A DNA stretch of 7,280 nucleotides, from NCBI GenBank assembly GCA_030602145.1, contig JAUWAH010000114.1:1-7280 (forward strand). Reading direction: 5' to 3'. The position numbers were made by a program, and so were the translations under genes. The DNA comes from Desulfobulbus sp. Its GTDB lineage: Bacteria; Desulfobacterota; Desulfobulbia; Desulfobulbales; Desulfobulbaceae. The notes under the pieces were generated by a model. The model did no database searches. It had not been told where the DNA came from and saw only the letters and a list, made by a program, of their open reading frames with translations. Shown piece after piece: positions 1-6,634 of this stretch. The stretch's first letter is position 1. Each line of letters begins with the position of its first letter.

Positions 1-1243
1 CCTCCACCTTTTGCTTATGTAATTCCGGTTCCATGAAACGAAGCAGCCGCTCCACCAGTCCATTGAGCGAGCCGACCTTGGCGCGCAACTCACGGGGCCG
101 GGCGAAATCGAGGAACTCGCGAACGATGGAGTCCAGCCTTGCCGTTTCCTGGACAATGATTTCGGCCAGCTTTTCATTGCCCGGCGCCACTTTGCCGATG
201 CGGGTGCCGAGGATCTCGGCGGTGGAGCGGACGATACCGAGCGGATTTTTGATCTCATGGGAAACAGCCGCCACCATCTTGCCCAGGGAGGCAAGTCGCT
301 GTGCTTCACCCAACTGTTCTTCCAAACGCAGCCGATCCTCGGCCCGCTCGGCCATGATCCGATTGGCCCGCACCACGATCAGGCTGAGGATGGTGAACAG
401 GATAGACATGATGCCCAGGGAGAGGATGATCACCCGGCCCTGGAACAGAACGATGGCTTCCAAATCCTCGGAGAGATCCTGGACCACTTCGATCACCCCC
501 ATGATCTCGCCGGTGCGCTCGGCCAACCGGGTTTCCTGGCGGAATGGCACATAGGTTTTCAGGGTGCAGAAAATTTCCGCGGTCCCCGGCAGCAGGCTGA
601 GCAGGCTGCCGCCGCTGATCAGCACCGAGTTGCTCTCCCCTTTGGCAGCCTTCTGGTACTCGAGCCCACCCATGTCGTGCTTGCCCATTAATTCGGTGAT
701 GGTGGAATAGGCGACCCTGTTTTGGAGCGGTTCATAAATGGTCACCGAATCGATCGGCATGCCGCGGGTGATATTGGTGACGATCTGGTCCAACCGTTCG
801 AACTGCTCCTTTTCGGACAGGGCAATCTTGCCGTGGCGGACCACGGTGGGCAGGACGAACTGCAGGAAGACCTGGCGGTTGACATGGTCGGCAAACAGCC
901 GGGAGTAGGCCTCGCTACGCTGAAGGAGCACCGTCTTGGCGTTGGCGGCGAGCATCCAGGAGAGCAGGAAGGAGGCGATGAGGATGAGTAGCAGCGAGGT
1001 GAAGGCGAAATACTTGACCAGTTCGAACGGCAGGAGGGCGATACTGTCGCGATCCTTGCTGCGGATTCTGGACCAGAACCGCAATAAGCGGGCACCCTTC
1101 CATCGATCAAGCAGGCGTTGCAGCCACTCTATCCAGGGAAAGCGCGGCAATCCTGGAAGTTTCGGCAGCCTGGGCAACGCCGGCAGCTTGGGCAGCCTGA
1201 ACCGGCCGGGCTTGGAGCCGGCCACCCGTCTACGCGGTCGCAT
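1..1243 (-). CDS. Membrane sensor histidine kinase, 3' part cut by window edge
   Basis: Hand translation of the minus strand from ATG 1243-1241 gives 414 residues with no stop before the window edge. Residues 1-76 are a basic cytoplasmic tail with an xLP triplet repeat (16-36) and an amphipathic stretch (about 37-62). TM1 is about 79-100. An extracytoplasmic sensor domain of about 165 residues (101-268), possibly PAS/Cache-like (GEIMGVIEVVQDLS near 245-258), precedes TM2 (about 271-292). A short charged coiled coil (293-318) leads to HisKA, whose H-box AAVSHEIKNPLGIVRS carries the phosphoacceptor His329. No HAMP domain is evident: only about 27 residues separate TM2 from HisKA. The N, G1 and G2 boxes of the ATPase domain lie beyond the edge, so catalytic competence cannot be judged. 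The start overlaps the upstream radical SAM stop by 14 nt (ATGCGACCGCGTAG), with GGAG at 1256-1253, 9 nt before ATG, indicating translational coupling. By family, it should autophosphorylate and pass phosphate to a response regulator. The signal and partner are unknown. Confidence 0.93.
   Translation of the reverse strand, partial: MRPRRRVAGSKPGRFRLPKLPALPRLPKLPGLPRFPWIEWLQRLLDRWKGARLLRFWSRIRSKDRDSIALLPFELVKYFAFTSLLLILIASFLLSWMLAANAKTVLLQRSEAYSRLFADHVNRQVFLQFVLPTVVRHGKIALSEKEQFERLDQIVTNITRGMPIDSVTIYEPLQNRVAYSTITELMGKHDMGGLEYQKAAKGESNSVLISGGSLLSLLPGTAEIFCTLKTYVPFRQETRLAERTGEIMGVIEVVQDLSEDLEAIVLFQGRVIILSLGIMSILFTILSLIVVRANRIMAERAEDRLRLEEQLGEAQRLASLGKMVAAVSHEIKNPLGIVRSTAEILGTRIGKVAPGNEKLAEIIVQETARLDSIVREFLDFARPRELRAKVGSLNGLVERLLRFMEPELHKQKVE
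1136..1198 (-). repeat. xLP triplet repeat encoding the kinase N-terminal tail
   Basis: Codons 16-36 of the histidine kinase encode seven consecutive triplets: RLP, KLP, ALP, RLP, KLP, GLP, RFP. They resolve into two 27-bp copies, 1198-1172 (RLPKLPALP) and 1171-1145 (RLPKLPGLP), plus a partial unit. The copies differ at five synonymous third positions (CCC/CCG twice, AAG/AAA, CTG/CTT, CCG/CCA) and at one amino-acid-changing codon (GCG/GGA). That pattern suggests an old duplication held at the protein level rather than a fresh DNA slippage product. No function is known to me for such a tract in a kinase. Confidence 0.8.
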
Positions 1244-2984
1244 GGCCGCAGACTCCGCACCGGCTGCAGACGGCCGGTTCGCATGGATTGGTCGGCCGGC
1301 CGCGCAGGGCCCGCTGGTACTCTTCCCAGAGGTAGTCGATGCGGATGGCGTGGTCGATCACCTGCCAGCACATCAGTTCGTCCCGGTCCCGCCAGCGCAC
1401 CGCGATCTGGCCCCCGTCCAAACGGTGGTGTTTGAGGGCCTGCTTGAAGGAACGACGGCCAGTGCCCATGTCGAGCAGGGCCGGTCCGATCCGCCGGTCG
1501 GCCCGGGCAAAAACCGCCTGTTGCAGCGCCTGCTCGGGATGGTCGACCTTGAGGCCGAGATTGGCTTTTTTGGAGAACATGGTGCGAAGATACCTGATTT
1601 TCTCCTTCAATGCCAGCAGGGCCTGGGAAAGGCCGGCCTCCGCCGTCGACGCCGTCGCCGCCAGGCCGCCGAAGGCGCAGTACTGAAACGGCGTCCACGG
1701 CTTGGGAACGAAACAGTTGATCGACAGGGTCAGCACCGATACCCGCCCCCTGGCCCTGCCCAGCGGCAGAATGCGAGCCTGGAGCCGTTCGACCAGCCGG
1801 ACCAGCTCATCGAGATCGTCACGGGTTTCCGTGGGCAGGCCGATCATCACATAGAGCTTGAGGTGAAAGATGCCGGCTGCGACCAGCCGCTCGGCGGCGT
1901 TGAGCAGGTCGTCCTCGCGCAACCCCTTGTTGATCAGGGTCCGCAGCCGTTCGGAAGCTCCGTCGGCGGCGATGGCCACGCTCTTCAGGTTCGAGGCGGC
2001 CAGCAGGGCAAGGGTCTGCTCGGAGATCCGGTCCGCGCGCAGGGAGGAGAAGGACAATGCGCAGCCGGACTCGCCGAGATGGGCCGCAATCCGGTCGACG
2101 GTGGCACTGTCCGCCATCTCCATGCCAAGCAGGCCTATCCGGCCGGCCGATGATGGCCGGTCAGCCAAGGCCTGGAGGACGGCCTCCGAAGACCAAAGGC
2201 GCGGCGGCCGATAGATGAAGCCGGCGGCGCAAAAACGACAGCCCCGGCTGCATCCCCGGCCCAGTTCCACCATGTACATGCCCAATTCGGCCTCAGGCGA
2301 CAGCAGGGTCGAGTGGGAGGCGCGTTCCATAGCCGGCGTGATCACCCTGGCGACCCGGGCCGGCAGTTCCGGCGGTGCCTCAATGGAACTGACCCTGCCG
2401 TCATCCTTCCAGGAAAATCGATAAAAGGCAGGAGCATAGCAGCCGGGGATTTCGGCACCAATGGAGAGCAGCAAGCGGTGACGGGAGACACCACCATAAT
2501 CGGCCAAGGCCGCCATGAGCGGTGCCAGCACCGGCTCGGCCTCGCCGATCACCATCAGGTCGGCAAACTGAGCCAGGGGCTCGGGATTGAGAAACACCCC
2601 CACTCCCCCCAGCACCACAAGGGGTTGGCCGGGACGGATCTCCTCCGCCCGGTCCGCCGCCATTGGCGGAATGTTTCCTGCGGCCAGCATGGCGGCCAGA
2701 CGGGGATAATCCTGCTCAAAGCTGATCGAACCAAACACCAGGGGAAAATCGGCCAGCGGCCGCGACGATTCCAGGGATCGCAGATCCTGTCCCCTGTCCG
2801 GGTAGACAAACCGTTCGCAGACCACCGCCTCATCCCGATTGAGCAGGCTGTACACCAGCTGAAAGCCGAGATTGGAAACGGCAACCGGGTAGGTATTCGG
2901 ATAGATCAGGGCCACGGGGAGCCTGTCCTTCCATTTCTTGCGGATGGTGCCGATTTCGTTGGCAAGCAGGCTGGACACGACCAT
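1230..2984 (-). CDS. Radical SAM protein with cobalamin-binding-like N-terminus, function unknown
   Basis: This encodes about 584 residues (numbered here from the TTG one codon upstream, at 2987). Residues 24-165 resemble the Rossmann-like, B12-binding-type N-terminal region of Fe-S oxidoreductases (YPNTYPVAVSNLG, LVVLGGVGVFLNPEPLA, VIGEAEPVL), but no DxHxxG cobalamin motif is present. The radical SAM core spans about 235-470, with the CSRGCRFC cluster (Cys246, 250, 253) expected to bind the SAM-ligating 4Fe-4S centre. Further family signatures are SFSSLRADRIS, RLRTLINKGL, LKLYVMIGLPTET and INCFVPKPWTPFQ. The C-terminus has another Cys set (569, 574, 577, 580; CSRCGVCGH) that could hold a second metal centre. 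The overall pattern recalls the TIGR03960-type family; the DUF2344 domain often linked to that family is absent. Translation probably begins at ATG 2984, or TTG 2987; an in-frame TGA at 3023-3021 bars a much longer protein. The Shine-Dalgarno is weak. The stop overlaps the kinase start. The reaction and substrate are unknown; tRNA/rRNA modification or another radical chemistry cannot be told apart here. Confidence 0.9.
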   Translation of the reverse strand: MVVSSLLANEIGTIRKKWKDRLPVALIYPNTYPVAVSNLGFQLVYSLLNRDEAVVCERFVYPDRGQDLRSLESSRPLADFPLVFGSISFEQDYPRLAAMLAAGNIPPMAADRAEEIRPGQPLVVLGGVGVFLNPEPLAQFADLMVIGEAEPVLAPLMAALADYGGVSRHRLLLSIGAEIPGCYAPAFYRFSWKDDGRVSSIEAPPELPARVARVITPAMERASHSTLLSPEAELGMYMVELGRGCSRGCRFCAAGFIYRPPRLWSSEAVLQALADRPSSAGRIGLLGMEMADSATVDRIAAHLGESGCALSFSSLRADRISEQTLALLAASNLKSVAIAADGASERLRTLINKGLREDDLLNAAERLVAAGIFHLKLYVMIGLPTETRDDLDELVRLVERLQARILPLGRARGRVSVLTLSINCFVPKPWTPFQYCAFGGLAATASTAEAGLSQALLALKEKIRYLRTMFSKKANLGLKVDHPEQALQQAVFARADRRIGPALLDMGTGRRSFKQALKHHRLDGGQIAVRWRDRDELMCWQVIDHAIRIDYLWEEYQRALRGRPTNPCEPAVCSRCGVCGHATA

Positions 2985-3083
2985 CAACCCGGTGAGAAGT
3001 GCGCAAAGAGGACGGCCGCATCAATTCCGCGGCGAAACCGGCAACCGTCGGCCCGCGCAACTTGGCTGCGGTCAAGACAGATC

Positions 3084-3114
3084 GGGGGAATACCCGCCTG
3101 GCGGATATTCCCCC
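3084..3114 (-). terminator. Hairpin after ftsZ, probable terminator or attenuator
   Basis: Arms GGGGGAATA (3084-3092) and TATTCCCCC (3106-3114) are perfectly complementary. The inner arms CCGC/GCGG pair around a 3-nt loop (3098-3100). The one remaining position (3093/3105) is a C/A mismatch in a plus-strand RNA but a U-G wobble in the minus-strand RNA, giving a continuous 14-bp stem only in the direction of ftsZ transcription. It lies 36 nt past the ftsZ stop. The downstream tract GATCTGTCTTG is only moderately U-rich, so termination may be incomplete or factor-assisted. Confidence 0.55.
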
Positions 3115-3149
3115 TCTCGAACCGTGGTGATGCCGGCCGGTTGTCCGGA

Positions 3150-4361
3150 TCAGTTGGCCTTTTTGCGCAGATACGCCGGCTCCTCGTATTCGTTGGTGAT
3201 GTCGTGGTCGTCGAAGATCGGCTTGGGCATGCGCGGCAGCCCCTTGGGCAGGAGATTGGGCTTGGCGATGGTGGCGGCACCGGCCTCCTGAATGGTGGCC
3301 TCGTCCTCCAGGATTCTGGGCAAGCGCGATCGGCTGGTCGATGCGGTCGGCTGTGCCTGCCGCGTTCGCACCACCTCGAGTTGGGATACCTCCGGCTCCT
3401 CGATGCTGGAGATACCGGTGGCAATGACCGTGACCCGCAGTTCCTCGCCCAGGGATTCGTCGAACAGGGCGCCGATGATGATGTTGGCATCCTCGTGCGC
3501 CTTTTCCTGGATCAGGGCGGATGCCTCCATGAACTCGTTCATGGTCAGGGTCTCCTTGGCCGCCGAGATGTTGATCAGGATGCCGCGGGCGCCATCGATG
3601 CCCACGTCTTCGAGAAGTTGATTGTCGATGGCCCGCTTGGCGGCCTCGGTGGCACGATTGTCGCCGACCGCCGAACCGGTGCCCATAATCGCCGGTCCGA
3701 CCTCCTTCATGACCGTTTTGAGGTCGGCAAAGTCGACGTTGATATGGCCCGGCAGGTTGATGAGGTCGGTGATGCCTTTGACCGCCTGCAAGAGGACGTT
3801 GTCGACCATCTGCATCATGTCCACCAGGGTGGAGTTCTTGTTCATCAGGCTCAACAGCCGGTCATTGGGCACGGTGATGATGGTGTCGGAAAATTCCTTG
3901 AGCTTCTCCCAGCCCGTCTCGGCGTTGCGCATCCGCTTTTTCGCTTCGAAGTAGAAGGGCTTGGTAACGACGGACACGGTCAGGGCGCCGGATTCCTTGC
4001 TCAGCTTGGCGATCACCGGCGCCGCGCCGGTGCCGGTGCCGCCGCCGAGACCGGCGGTGATGAAGACCATGTCGGCTCCCTTGAGCACCGCCTGGAGATC
4101 TTCATAGCTTTCCTGGGCCGCCTCCCGGCCCATCTCCGGTTCAGCACCGGCTCCCATGCCTTTGGTGATTCCCGGCCCCAGTTGGAGCCGGATGTCGGCG
4201 CGGGATTTTTCCAGGGCCTGCATGTCGGTGTTGGCGGCGATGAACTGGACCCCCGTCAGTCGGCTTTCGACCATGGTGTTGATGGCGTTGCCGCCACCTC
4301 CGCCGACTCCGATCACCTTGATTACTGCCACAGCTTCCTCTTCGGCCATCCTGAAAGGCAT
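3150..4361 (-). CDS. ftsZ: Cell division protein FtsZ
   Basis: This is the tubulin-like GTPase that polymerises at midcell into the Z ring and recruits the divisome. The 403 residues are complete. The GTP-binding N-terminal domain shows the T1 loop [13 protein letters not shown] (18-30), NTDMQAL (44-50) and the tubulin signature GGGTGTG (106-112). The T7 synergy loop NVDFADL (208-214) carries the catalytic acids Asp210 and Asp213, which complete the GTPase site of the next subunit. A variable linker of about 65 residues follows from about 320. The conserved C-terminal peptide [16 protein letters not shown] (388-403) is the docking site for FtsA and other partners. ATG 4361 is chosen because GGGAGAG (4372-4366) sits at good spacing; the second Met (codon 5) has AGG directly against it, too close to serve. 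The gene is 87 nt downstream of ftsA, with its own candidate promoter in that gap, and is followed by a strong hairpin. Nothing essential is missing. Confidence 0.99.
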   Translation of the reverse strand: MPFRMAEEEAVAVIKVIGVGGGGGNAINTMVESRLTGVQFIAANTDMQALEKSRADIRLQLGPGITKGMGAGAEPEMGREAAQESYEDLQAVLKGADMVFITAGLGGGTGTGAAPVIAKLSKESGALTVSVVTKPFYFEAKKRMRNAETGWEKLKEFSDTIITVPNDRLLSLMNKNSTLVDMMQMVDNVLLQAVKGITDLINLPGHINVDFADLKTVMKEVGPAIMGTGSAVGDNRATEAAKRAIDNQLLEDVGIDGARGILINISAAKETLTMNEFMEASALIQEKAHEDANIIIGALFDESLGEELRVTVIATGISSIEEPEVSQLEVVRTRQAQPTASTSRSRLPRILEDEATIQEAGAATIAKPNLLPKGLPRMPKPIFDDHDITNEYEEPAYLRKKAN

Positions 4362-4365
4362 GATT

Positions 4366-4372
4366 CTCTCCC
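4366..4372 (-). promoter_or_regulatory. Ribosome binding site of ftsZ
   Basis: The minus strand reads GGGAGAG, then AATC, then ATG at 4361. The GGAG core lies 6 nt from the start codon, the best Shine-Dalgarno in the window. It fixes the first ATG, not the Met four codons later, as the ftsZ start. Confidence 0.75.
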
Positions 4373-4392
4373 AAGAAAAATGTTCCGGTCCA

Positions 4393-4437
4393 TTTCCCTC
4401 AAACTATACCATTGCGTTCGGTGTTGCTAAAGGGAAA
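4393..4437. repeat. 7-bp inverted repeat bracketing the ftsZ promoter
   Basis: TTTCCCT at 4393-4399 and AGGGAAA at 4431-4437 are perfect inverted copies 31 bp apart. One arm abuts the proposed -35 box and the other covers the predicted transcription start. The layout could suit a dimeric regulator, but 7-bp arms can arise by chance. Confidence 0.3.
4403..4430 (-). promoter_or_regulatory. Candidate extended -10 sigma70 promoter for ftsZ
   Basis: In the ftsA-ftsZ gap the minus strand contains TGGTATAGT (4411-4403). This is a 5/6 match to the TATAAT -10 box with the TG dinucleotide of an extended -10 element. TTAGCA (4430-4425; 4/6 to TTGACA) lies 16 bp upstream. Transcription would begin near 4396, leaving a leader of about 35 nt with the strong ftsZ ribosome site. 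The surrounding sequence is distinctly AT-richer than the genes. Prediction is by eye only. Confidence 0.5.
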
Positions 4438-4448
4438 ACTCCGTTAAT

Positions 4449-5672
4449 TCAAATGATATTTTTCATCCATCTTTTCAGCCGGTTAACCATGCCGCCGCTT
4501 TCCTTGGGCACATAGGTCTTGGCCTTGCTGCCGTACAACACCAATCCCACCCCCGTGGTGCAGCGTGGGGAGCGGATGTCCTCCACCCGTCCGGTCACTC
4601 CCTGCGGGTAGCCGATCCGGACCGGCATGTCAAAAATCTGTTCCGCCATCTCGACGATATGGGCCAGCAAGGCGGTGCCGCCGGTGATGACGATGCCGGC
4701 GTTGATCCGGTTGCGGTATCCCGACGAGCAGATGTTTTTGTTGACCATTTGCAGGATCTCCTCCATCCGGGCCTCCAAAATTTCCACCATGATCCGCTGC
4801 GAGACCTTGCGCGGCTTGCGGTCACCCACCGTGGGCACCTCGATGATGTGGTTCTCCTTGATCATCGAGGAGAGCGCGCCGCCGTAGAGGTACTTCAGTT
4901 CTTCGGCCTCCTGGAGAGGGGTGCGCAGTCCCACGGAGAGATCACTGGTCAGGTTGTTGCCGCCCAGGGCCAATTCCCAGGTATGCTTGATGGTGCCGTT
5001 ACAGAACACGGCCAGGTCGGTGGTGCCGCCTCCGATATCGATCAGGGCCACACCCAGTTCCATCTCGTCCCTGTTGAGCACGGTCAGGGAGGAGGCCACC
5101 GACTCGAGGACGATCTCGGCCACGGTGAGGCCGGCCCGGTTGCAACTGGTGACCACGTTGTGCAGGGCGGTGACGTCAGCGGTGACGATGTGGACGTTGG
5201 TCACCAGCCGAACTCCGGTCATGCCGAGCGGATTCTGGATGCCGGTGTGATCGTCCACCATGTACTCCTGCGGCAGGACGTGAATGATCTGCTGGTTGTC
5301 GGAAATTTTGACCGTCTGCGCCGCCTGGATGACCGCCTCGATGTCCTTGTCCCTGATCTCCTGATTGTTGATGGCGATGATGCCCGGCGAGTTGAACCCC
5401 TTGATATGATTGCCGGCTATGCCCACATACACCGATTCGATATCACAGCCGGCCATGTCCGAAGCCGCCTCGACGGCCTGGCGGATCGACTTGACCGTTG
5501 ACTCGATATTGACCACTACCCCCTTCTTCATTCCCGATGAGGCGGCGGTGCCGACGCCGATGATCTCCAACCGGTCGTCGAAGACCTCGCCGATCATGGC
5601 ACAGACCTTGGTCGTGCCTATATCCAGGCCGGCGACGAGTTCACCAGGCTCCCTCGCCTCCTGCTCCTCCAT
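4449..5672 (-). CDS. ftsA: Cell division protein FtsA
   Basis: FtsA is the actin-like ATPase that tethers FtsZ filaments to the inner membrane and helps activate the later divisome. From ATG 5672 it is 407 residues. The phosphate-1 motif is GLDIGTTKVCAMIGE (15-29). The FtsA-specific 1C (SHS2) subdomain spans about 70-155, phosphate-2 is DIGGGTTDLAVF (212-223), and the adenosine-binding motif is ITGGTAL (329-335). The C-terminal amphipathic helix VNRLKRWMKNII (396-407) is the membrane-targeting sequence. An in-frame ATG at 5717 would add 15 residues and overlap ftsQ by 41 nt. ATG 5672 is preferred because FtsA proteins usually begin only some 5-15 residues before the GLDIGTTK motif and because it lies 4 nt past the ftsQ TGA, a typical coupled junction. 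Neither start has more than a weak GGA as Shine-Dalgarno. The identity is certain; the start is not. Confidence 0.97.
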   Translation of the reverse strand: MEEQEAREPGELVAGLDIGTTKVCAMIGEVFDDRLEIIGVGTAASSGMKKGVVVNIESTVKSIRQAVEAASDMAGCDIESVYVGIAGNHIKGFNSPGIIAINNQEIRDKDIEAVIQAAQTVKISDNQQIIHVLPQEYMVDDHTGIQNPLGMTGVRLVTNVHIVTADVTALHNVVTSCNRAGLTVAEIVLESVASSLTVLNRDEMELGVALIDIGGGTTDLAVFCNGTIKHTWELALGGNNLTSDLSVGLRTPLQEAEELKYLYGGALSSMIKENHIIEVPTVGDRKPRKVSQRIMVEILEARMEEILQMVNKNICSSGYRNRINAGIVITGGTALLAHIVEMAEQIFDMPVRIGYPQGVTGRVEDIRSPRCTTGVGLVLYGSKAKTYVPKESGGMVNRLKRWMKNII

Positions 5673-5676
5673 TTCC

Positions 5677-6615
5677 TCATCCGTCGATCTGGACTCCGGT
5701 AACCAAGACTTTATCATCTAAATAATCCATTCGAATTTCTTTGACTGCATCTACTTGTTTTTTCGAATACAATTGCTCAAGGACCTTGACCAGTCGATAA
5801 TACTTGGTCTGCAACCTGTCCGTCCCGAAATACACGGGGAAAGGCCGGTCCGCCAGATAGAGAAGAATACCCCGTGTCTCGTCGACATGGACCTCGGAGA
5901 TCGCCTGAATAGGCAGAATGGCGTTGCCTTTGGCCGCCAGCAGCAGCAGGCTGCTGGCGGCATCCGCCAGACTGCCCTTGACCAGCCGGTCACCTTCGAT
6001 ATCCTTTCCGGCCTGTACGCCGGTAATCACCGGAAAATCCAGTTCCTGCCCCATGCCGGCCTCGCCGAACAGACGGCCGGACCGGCTGAGGTAGCGCAGG
6101 TGCCGCTCCTTGCCCAGTTCCACATTCACCAGGGCAAAAGGATGAAACTCGGTGACCACGACCTCAACCGCCGAGGGCCAGTTGGCCTTGATTTCCGCCC
6201 GTTCCACCCAAGGATGCGACTCAACGCGGGCCACCGCCGCCTTGGTGTCGAAGCGGAGCAGGCTCCCCCCCTGCTGCAGGCCGGCCAAGTCGAGGATCTG
6301 CCGCTGGGTGGTGATCCGATTGCCGCTCACCTTGATATCGGTCAATCGAAAGACGGTCGACCGCAGCAGCAACTGCGTGCCCCCCCAGAGCCCCACACCC
6401 GCCCCGGCAAGCAGCGCGCCGGTCAGCAGGATGTTTCGTATCAGCCGTTTCCACTTCCAGGCCCGTTGGGCACCGGTCACCATGACCTGCGGCCGAGGGG
6501 GTTTGGGGGCCGCTTTTCGCCGCCGGAACAGCAAGCCAAGCAACCCGCCGGACGACTTGGATTTTCCTCCCTTGCGGGAACGGACCGACGGCTGACGGGG
6601 GTTTAGGGGCGCCAT
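5677..6615 (-). CDS. ftsQ: Cell division protein FtsQ
   Basis: FtsQ (DivIB family) is a bitopic inner-membrane protein that links early divisome proteins to FtsB/FtsL and the septal peptidoglycan synthase. It is 312 residues, slightly longer than the E. coli protein. A basic, Pro/Ser-rich cytoplasmic tail (1-58, including FRRRKAAPKPPRP) precedes a single TM segment (about 60-84). The periplasmic POTRA domain runs from about 88 to 157: VFRLTDIKVSGN, the ITTQRQILDLAGL segment, then HPWVERAEIKANWPSAVEVVVTE as typical of FtsQ. The beta domain from about 160 to 305 includes the PVITG segment (195-199) and YYRLVKVLEQL (272-282). The C-terminal residues TGVQIDG lie just before, or overlapping, the ftsA start. 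The start ATG 6615 is 19 nt after the murB stop, with GGGGA about 12 nt upstream as a poor Shine-Dalgarno, so coupling to murB translation is likely. The family assignment rests on the TM-POTRA layout and position between murB and ftsA. Confidence 0.96.
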   Translation of the reverse strand: MAPLNPRQPSVRSRKGGKSKSSGGLLGLLFRRRKAAPKPPRPQVMVTGAQRAWKWKRLIRNILLTGALLAGAGVGLWGGTQLLLRSTVFRLTDIKVSGNRITTQRQILDLAGLQQGGSLLRFDTKAAVARVESHPWVERAEIKANWPSAVEVVVTEFHPFALVNVELGKERHLRYLSRSGRLFGEAGMGQELDFPVITGVQAGKDIEGDRLVKGSLADAASSLLLLAAKGNAILPIQAISEVHVDETRGILLYLADRPFPVYFGTDRLQTKYYRLVKVLEQLYSKKQVDAVKEIRMDYLDDKVLVTGVQIDG

Positions 6616-6634
6616 CTCTCGTCGCTTCCCCTGC

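Noticed and set aside
742..1110. 122-codon minus-strand frame within the kinase gene
   Set aside because: It is out of frame with the kinase, whose frame gives TM segments and an H-box. The alternative is Ser/Pro/Arg/Cys-rich with no domain.
1204..1223. GGCCGG/CCGGCC hairpin just after the radical SAM stop
   Set aside because: It has a 6-bp stem and 8-nt loop with no U-tract, within codons of the kinase. Such GC palindromes are common in this sequence.
936..2153. 405-codon plus-strand open frame
   Set aside because: It is antisense to the radical SAM C-terminal half and the kinase N-terminus. Its composition is low-complexity (Arg runs, Gly/Gln-rich) and it matches no family I know.
3070..3075. 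TTGACC as a -35 box for the radical SAM gene
   Set aside because: No -10-like hexamer lies 15-19 bp downstream on the minus strand; the region there is GC-rich.
2313..4430. 705-codon open frame on the plus strand, antisense to ftsZ and the radical SAM gene
   Set aside because: It lies opposite two certain genes. Its translation is rich in His, Gly, Gln and Asp with no recognisable domain, as expected when high-GC codons are read in the complementary frame. No ribosome site or promoter was seen.
4659..6606. Long plus-strand open frames opposite ftsA (4659-5501) and ftsQ (5755-6606)
   Set aside because: Same complementary-frame artefact. The minus-strand products are clearly FtsA and FtsQ with all expected motifs.
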